NCBI RefSeq assembly: GCF_001632845.1
Contig: NZ_CP011994.1
Location: forward strand, 3,048,001 to 3,112,000
Origin: Ectothiorhodospira sp. BSL-9
GTDB lineage: Bacteria; Pseudomonadota; Gammaproteobacteria; Ectothiorhodospirales; Ectothiorhodospiraceae
Length of the DNA stretch: 64,000 bases
Direction of reading: 5' to 3'
Shown here: positions 59,468-64,000 of the stretch, piece by piece
Layout: each line of letters opens with the position of its first letter
Position numbering within the stretch: the stretch's first letter is position 1
The notes under the pieces: generated by a model
Database searches by the model: none
Told to the model about the DNA's origin: nothing
Seen by the model: only the letters and a program-made list of their open reading frames with translations
Program-made: the position numbers and the translations under genes

Positions 59468-60781
59468 TTAGCCGCTGAACTGATCTTCCTCGGTGGAACC
59501 CTTCAGCGCGGTCACCGAAGAGGTGCCACCCTGGATCACCGTGGTGATGTCGTCGAAGTAACCGGCACCCACCTCCTGCTGGTGAGACACAAAGGTGTAA
59601 CCCTTGTCGCGTGCCGCGAACTCAGGCTGCTGCACCTTCTCCACATAATGCTTCATGCCCTCGCCACGGGCATAGTCATAGGCCAGATCGAACATGTTGT
59701 ACCACATGTTGTGGATACCGGCGAGGGTGATGAACTGGTACTTGTACCCGTACTCGGACAGCTTCTCCTGGAAATGAGCGATGGTCTTGTCGTCCAGGTT
59801 CTTCTTCCAGTTGAAGGAAGGCGAGCAGTTGTAGGCCAGCAACTGGTTCGGGTTCTTGGCGCGCACAGCCTCGGCGAACTCACGGGCAAAGCCCAGGTCC
59901 GGCGTACCGGTCTCACACCACACCAGATCGGCATACGGGGCATAGGCCACGCCACGGGAGATGGCCTGCTCCAGACCATTCTTCACCCGGTAGAAGCCCT
60001 CTGCAGTGCGCTCGCCGCTGACGAACGGACGATCGTTCTCGTCAAAATCAGAGGTCAGCAGGTTGGCTGCTTCAGCATCGGTACGGGCCAGCAGCAGGGT
60101 GGGCACACCCATCACGTCGGAGGCCATGCGGGCCGCGATCAGCTTGTGAACCGCTTCCTGGGTGGGCACCAGCACCTTGCCGCCCATGTGGCCACACTTC
60201 TTCACCGCAGCCAGCTGATCTTCGAAGTGCACGCCGGCAGCGCCAGCGGTGATCATGTTCTTCATCAACTCAAAGGCGTTCAGCACGCCACCGAAGCCGG
60301 CCTCGGCATCCGCCACGATAGGCAGGAAGTAATCGATACCGTCCTTGTCCTCCGGGCTCAGACCACGGGACCACTGGATCTCGTCGGCGCGCTTGAAAGC
60401 ATTGTTGATGCGGCGCACGACCGTGGGCACGGAATCATAGGCGTACAGGGACTGATCCGGATACATGGTTTCGGAGGTGTTGGCATCCGCCGCCACCTGC
60501 CAGCCGGACAGGTAGATGGCCTCGATACCGGCCTTGGCCTGCTGTACGGCCTGACCACCGGTCAGGGCGCCCAGGCAGTTCACGTAACCCTTCTTGGCGT
60601 CGCCATTGACCAGCTTCCACAGCTTCTCGGCGCCGCGACGGGCCAGGGTGTGCTCAGGCTGAACGGAGCCACGCAGGCGCACCACATCTTCGGCAGTGTA
60701 GCCGCGCGTCACATCCTTCCAGCGCGGATTCTCTGCCCAGTCCTTTTCGAGCGCCTTGATCTGTTCATCTCGGTTCATCAT
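59468..60781 (-). CDS. aceA: Isocitrate lyase
   Basis: A 437-residue enzyme that splits isocitrate to succinate and glyoxylate, the first step of the glyoxylate shunt. The active-site motif KKCGHMGGK near residue 190 contains the catalytic cysteine. [32 protein letters not shown] and the C-terminal [13 protein letters not shown] are family hallmarks. AGAGG seven bases before 60781 decides the start; a longer frame to 61150 runs through the promoter region. The gene is divergent from aceK and has its own terminator (59391-59427). Malate synthase is not in the window. It supports net carbon gain from acetate imported by ActP. Confidence 0.95.
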   Translation of the reverse strand: MMNRDEQIKALEKDWAENPRWKDVTRGYTAEDVVRLRGSVQPEHTLARRGAEKLWKLVNGDAKKGYVNCLGALTGGQAVQQAKAGIEAIYLSGWQVAADANTSETMYPDQSLYAYDSVPTVVRRINNAFKRADEIQWSRGLSPEDKDGIDYFLPIVADAEAGFGGVLNAFELMKNMITAGAAGVHFEDQLAAVKKCGHMGGKVLVPTQEAVHKLIAARMASDVMGVPTLLLARTDAEAANLLTSDFDENDRPFVSGERTAEGFYRVKNGLEQAISRGVAYAPYADLVWCETGTPDLGFAREFAEAVRAKNPNQLLAYNCSPSFNWKKNLDDKTIAHFQEKLSEYGYKYQFITLAGIHNMWYNMFDLAYDYARGEGMKHYVEKVQQPEFAARDKGYTFVSHQQEVGAGYFDDITTVIQGGTSSVTALKGSTEEDQFSG

Positions 60782-61068
60782 GCCTAATCCTCTGTCACTA
60801 TATCGTTGTGGCCCGTATCCCGGGCGGGGGTCTCTCGGTCCGGACAGGACAACGTATGGCCGAACTTTCTGGTATGGGCCCCGGTGACGCAGACCGGAAA
60901 CCCGCTTATCTGCTGACCCGACGACTCCACCCGACTTTTCGAATGGAGGGGCCAAGCGTAGTCTAGACTCAGACAAAAGCCAGCAAGAAATTTCAATAGT
61001 AACCATTTGCTGGTGCAATGCAACATAGCAACTGATGCAAACAGAGTAAATACTGTAGTAAATTCGAC

Positions 61069-62874
61069 ATGACGACGGCACACACCGCTCAGGCGACCAA
61101 AGGCGACCAGCAGACCATGAATGACCGCGCGCGGCAGATCGCCCGCTCAATCCTCACGGGTTTTGAACGCCACTTCTCTTTCTTCCAGGAAATCACCAGC
61201 AGCGCTCGGGAACGCTTCGAGCATGCCGACTGGGAGGCGGTACGGGCCGCGTCAGTCAAGCGGATCAGCTCCTATGACGGACGGGTACAGGAAACCCTCT
61301 CCAAGGTTCGCGCCACCTTCGGCATCAATGGCCTGGAGGAACAACTGTGGCAGCGGGTGAAGATCTCCTACATGGACCTGCTCCAGCACCACTCCCGCCC
61401 GGAACTGGCAGAAACCTTCTACAACTCGGTGTTCTGCCGCCTGTTTGAGCGCAAGTACTACAATAACGACATGATCTTCCTGGAATCCGTGGCCAACCGA
61501 CAGGAACTGGCCGAGCGCTACCGGGGCTACCTATCCTTCCACACACGCGATGGTGGGGTGGAGACCTGCATTTGGGAGATCCTCTCTGCCTTCTATTTCA
61601 ATCTCCCCCACGCCGATCTGTCCCAGGACGTGAGCAACATCACCGAGGCCCTGATCGAACGATCCGCATTCGGCCCCGAAGCCATGTCGGACCTGCGCAT
61701 CGACGTGCTGGAGTTCCCCTTCTTCCGCAACAAGGCCGCCTACCTGATTGGCCGCGTGGTACACGAGGGGCACTGCCACCCATTCATCGTGCCGCTCACC
61801 AACAATGAACAAGGCGGCATCGTCGCCGATGCGCTGCTCACCACCGAAGAGGAGGCCGAGGCGGTGTTCAGCTTTGCCCGGGCCTACTTCCTCGTGAAAA
61901 CTCCGGTCCCCGCTGCCACCGTGGCCTTCCTGCAGGACCTGATGCCCAACAAGGCGGTAGCCGAACTGTACATGAGCCTGGGCTTTCACAAACAGGCCAA
62001 GAATGAATTCTACCGGGACTTCCTCCACCACTTGGCCGACAGCGATGACCTGTTCACCCTGGCCCCGGGTACGCCGGGCCTGGTGATGATGGTCTTCACC
62101 CTGCCCTCCTACCCGTATGTATTCAAGGTCATCAAGGACCGCTTCCCGCCACAGAAGGATGTCACCCACGAATTGATCGAGCGGCGTTACCTGCAGGTGA
62201 AGATGCACGACCGGGTGGGCCGCATGGCCGATACCCTGGAGTTTTCCGAAGTGGCCTTCCCCCTGTCGCGGTTCTCACCGGAACTGCTGGAGGCCCTGCA
62301 AAACGAGGTGGGCTCCCAGGTGGAGGAAAGCGACGGCATGCTGGTGATCAAGCACCTGTACATCGAAAAGCGCATGCTGCCGCTGGACGTCTTCCTGCAA
62401 AGCGCCAGCGAGGAAGAAGCACGTCATGCCCTGCATGAATGGGGATTGGCGGTGAAGCAGCTGATGGGCGTGAATATCTTCCCCGGCGATCTGCTGTTCA
62501 AGAACTTCGGGGTCACCGACAGCGGCAAGGTGGTGTTCTACGATTACGATGAGATCTGCTATCTCACCGAGTGCCATTTCCGCAAGATCCCCGAATCCCC
62601 CTTCCCGGAGGACGAACTCAGTTCGGACGCCTGGTATTCAGCCGGCCCCAACGAAGTCTTCCCCGAGGAGTTCCCCACCTTCCTGAGCACCGACCCCAGG
62701 GTGCGACGCACCCTGATCAAGCTGCACCCCGACCTGTTCGACTACCGCTACTGGCAGGCGCGACAGGAGGACGTGAAGAAAGGCATCCATGGCGATGTCT
62801 TCCCGTATCGCCAGTCGGTACGCTTCGAAAAATCGGCCGCTCAGCGACCCGCGGCCCAGGCCGCCTCCGCCTGA
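61069..62874 (+). CDS. aceK: Isocitrate dehydrogenase kinase/phosphatase
   Basis: A 601-residue bifunctional enzyme that phosphorylates and dephosphorylates isocitrate dehydrogenase, steering isocitrate to the TCA cycle or to isocitrate lyase. Family stretches include [20 protein letters not shown], the ATP-binding [20 protein letters not shown] with the catalytic lysine ([12 protein letters not shown]), and [20 protein letters not shown] with the metal-binding aspartate. E. coli AceK is 578 residues. ATGs at 61069 and 61117 are both possible; neither has a strong ribosome-binding site. Unlike the aceBAK operon of enterics, aceK is divergent from aceA here, sharing a 287-base intergenic region. 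Confidence 0.93.
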   Translation: MTTAHTAQATKGDQQTMNDRARQIARSILTGFERHFSFFQEITSSARERFEHADWEAVRAASVKRISSYDGRVQETLSKVRATFGINGLEEQLWQRVKISYMDLLQHHSRPELAETFYNSVFCRLFERKYYNNDMIFLESVANRQELAERYRGYLSFHTRDGGVETCIWEILSAFYFNLPHADLSQDVSNITEALIERSAFGPEAMSDLRIDVLEFPFFRNKAAYLIGRVVHEGHCHPFIVPLTNNEQGGIVADALLTTEEEAEAVFSFARAYFLVKTPVPAATVAFLQDLMPNKAVAELYMSLGFHKQAKNEFYRDFLHHLADSDDLFTLAPGTPGLVMMVFTLPSYPYVFKVIKDRFPPQKDVTHELIERRYLQVKMHDRVGRMADTLEFSEVAFPLSRFSPELLEALQNEVGSQVEESDGMLVIKHLYIEKRMLPLDVFLQSASEEEARHALHEWGLAVKQLMGVNIFPGDLLFKNFGVTDSGKVVFYDYDEICYLTECHFRKIPESPFPEDELSSDAWYSAGPNEVFPEEFPTFLSTDPRVRRTLIKLHPDLFDYRYWQARQEDVKKGIHGDVFPYRQSVRFEKSAAQRPAAQAASA

Positions 62875-62888
62875 ACCGATGGCTCAGG

Positions 62889-63440
62889 CTACTCGCTGAT
62901 GCGCATGGCTGCACGCAGGTAGTGGAACATGGACCACAGGGTGAGGCCAGCAGCCACGTAGAGCAGGACCATGCCAATGCTCATGCTGGGCAGACCGAGG
63001 ATGGGCTGGCCATAGAGCAGCAGGAAGATGGCCACCATCTGCGCGGTGGTCTTGAGCTTGCCGATCCAGGACACCGCCACCGCCCCCGACTGCCCCAGCT
63101 GCGCCATCCACTCCCTCAGGGCGGAGATGGCGATCTCCCTGCCGATGATCACCACGGCCGCCAGGGCGAGCAGGACGCCACCCGGGTTGTCCACCAGCAG
63201 CACCAGGGCCGTGGCCACCATGAGCTTGTCGGCCACCGGGTCGAGAAAGGCACCAAACTGGGATGTCTGCTCCAGGCGCCGCGCCAGGTAGCCATCCAGC
63301 CAGTCCGTCACCCCCGCCAGGGCGAAGATGAGGGCACTCACCGGCCCGGAGAGCGGGTGGGGATAGTAATATGTGACCACGATCAACGGGATCAGGGCGA
63401 TCCGCAGCCAGGTCAGCAGATTGGGGATGGACAATGTCAT
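62889..63440 (-). CDS. pgsA: Phosphatidylglycerophosphate synthase PgsA
   Basis: A 183-residue inner-membrane enzyme joining CDP-diacylglycerol and glycerol-3-phosphate. The CDP-alcohol phosphatidyltransferase motif is complete: DWLDGYLARRLEQTSQFGAF followed by LDPVADK, giving D-G-x2-A-R-x8-G-x3-D-x3-D. Four to five membrane helices are visible. It starts three bases after the uvrC stop, the same uvrC-pgsA order as in E. coli, so it is co-transcribed. It converges on aceK with 14 bases between stops. Confidence 0.93.
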   Translation of the reverse strand: MTLSIPNLLTWLRIALIPLIVVTYYYPHPLSGPVSALIFALAGVTDWLDGYLARRLEQTSQFGAFLDPVADKLMVATALVLLVDNPGGVLLALAAVVIIGREIAISALREWMAQLGQSGAVAVSWIGKLKTTAQMVAIFLLLYGQPILGLPSMSIGMVLLYVAAGLTLWSMFHYLRAAMRISE

Positions 63441-63443
63441 GAA

Positions 63444-64000
63444 TCAGTCGTCGTGTAGCGAATCGAATATCTGCTGCGCCAGCTTGCGACTGATGCCGGG
63501 CACCTTGGCGAGCTCTTCCACCCTGGCACTGCTGACGCCCCTCAAGCCACCAAAATGCTTGAGCAGCTGCTGGCGACGCTTGGGCCCCATACCGGGAATC
63601 TGCTCCAGCGGTGAGGTATTGCGTGCCTTGGCACGCTGCTGACGGTGTCCCGTGATGGCAAACCGGTGCGCCTCGTCACGGATCTGCTGAATCAGGTGCA
63701 GTGCCTTTGAGCTGGGCGGCAGTATAGACGGGCCGCGTTCATCGCTCAATATAAGCGTTTCCAGGCCCGGCCGGCGATCCTCGCCCTTGGCCACGCCGAC
63801 CACCATCACACCCTCCACCTGTAACGCCTCCAGCACCTCCAGGGCCTGACGCACCTGACCCTTGCCACCATCGATGAAAAGGATGTCGGGCAGACGCGCC
63901 TCACCCTCCTTGAGACGGGTATAGCGCCGGTGCAAGGCCTGGTGCATGGCCGCGTAATCATCCCCCGGGGTGATGTCGCGGATATTGAAGCGCCGATAAT
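63444..64000 (-). CDS. uvrC: UvrC, C-terminal part (runs off the right edge)
   Basis: The frame is open to the window end, so the gene's N-terminal part (GIY-YIG nuclease and UvrB-binding domains) lies outside. The visible ~185 residues begin [18 protein letters not shown], then [18 protein letters not shown] with the catalytic aspartate of the C-terminal RNase H-like nuclease, the late catalytic histidine in [13 protein letters not shown], and a tandem helix-hairpin-helix domain ([32 protein letters not shown]). It makes the 3' and 5' incisions in nucleotide excision repair with UvrA and UvrB. It is followed at once by pgsA. Confidence 0.93.
   Translation of the reverse strand, partial: YRRFNIRDITPGDDYAAMHQALHRRYTRLKEGEARLPDILFIDGGKGQVRQALEVLEALQVEGVMVVGVAKGEDRRPGLETLILSDERGPSILPPSSKALHLIQQIRDEAHRFAITGHRQQRAKARNTSPLEQIPGMGPKRRQQLLKHFGGLRGVSSARVEELAKVPGISRKLAQQIFDSLHDD

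Noticed and set aside
59417-60787. 456-residue plus-strand frame across isocitrate lyase
   Set aside because: It is antisense to aceA and overlaps its terminator; no family match is recognisable.

Overview
The window looks like a chromosomal segment of a purple sulfur gammaproteobacterium, most likely Ectothiorhodospiraceae (an Ectothiorhodospira relative). This is inferred from gene content, not from a database search. The pointers are a light-harvesting alpha/beta antenna pair behind two TGT-N12-ACA (PpsR/CrtJ-type) boxes, an arsenite-oxidase (arx) cluster of the kind described in phototrophic and alkaliphilic Ectothiorhodospiraceae, a BCCT osmolyte transporter, and acetate uptake plus glyoxylate-shunt genes. 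Most of the window is GC-rich; the first ~1.7 kb and 3.2-3.9 kb are visibly AT-richer.

Layout. 1-3.8 kb: probable end of an integrated element, with two unidentified genes, relics of a RES-domain toxin and of a transposition ATPase, and at its edge the 5' half of a tRNA-Val gene with an intact promoter. 3.9-7.6 kb: two tandem AAA/PD-(D/E)XK paralogues separated by REP-like repeats and perfect palindromes. 7.7-13.6 kb: DUF2007 protein, BCCT transporter, PEBP-like protein and an Mla/Mce-type lipid transport operon. 13.7-14.4 kb: antenna genes with promoter, regulatory boxes and terminator. 14.4-28.2 kb: SulP transporter, LrgAB, DUF3617, ATP-grasp plus CocE/NonD hydrolase, an FAD oxidoreductase/SRPBCC/short-LOV operon, and an RND efflux pair. 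28.4-40.6 kb: a metallo-beta-lactamase-fold protein, arxXSR (minus strand), divergent arxB2ABCD and mobB (plus strand). 40.6-46.1 kb: a signalling trio of periplasmic binding protein, diguanylate cyclase and hybrid kinase. 46.2-53 kb: TrkH, an Fn3-like membrane protein with a sodium:solute symporter and a 39-residue membrane peptide, a GGDEF/EAL protein and tRNA-Ser. 53.2-64 kb: DUF485/ActP acetate uptake, DUF945, PurU, an FKBP-rhodanese fusion, RraA, isocitrate lyase, AceK, PgsA and the C-terminal part of UvrC.

How the genes fit together. ArxX, ArxS and ArxR form a periplasmic sensor, kinase and sigma-54 activator. Between them and the arx operon lie a good -24/-12 promoter and two 16-bp palindromes placed like activator sites, giving an explicit model for arsenite control. 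Arsenite electrons would enter the quinone pool through ArxC and feed light-driven electron flow, for which the antenna genes provide light capture. ActP, AceA and AceK together describe acetate uptake and control of carbon flux at isocitrate. The arx system itself is already known. The least described items here are the alpha-first antenna operon, the arx promoter architecture, the binding-protein/cyclase/kinase trio, the symporter with its microprotein, and the unidentified genes at the left edge.
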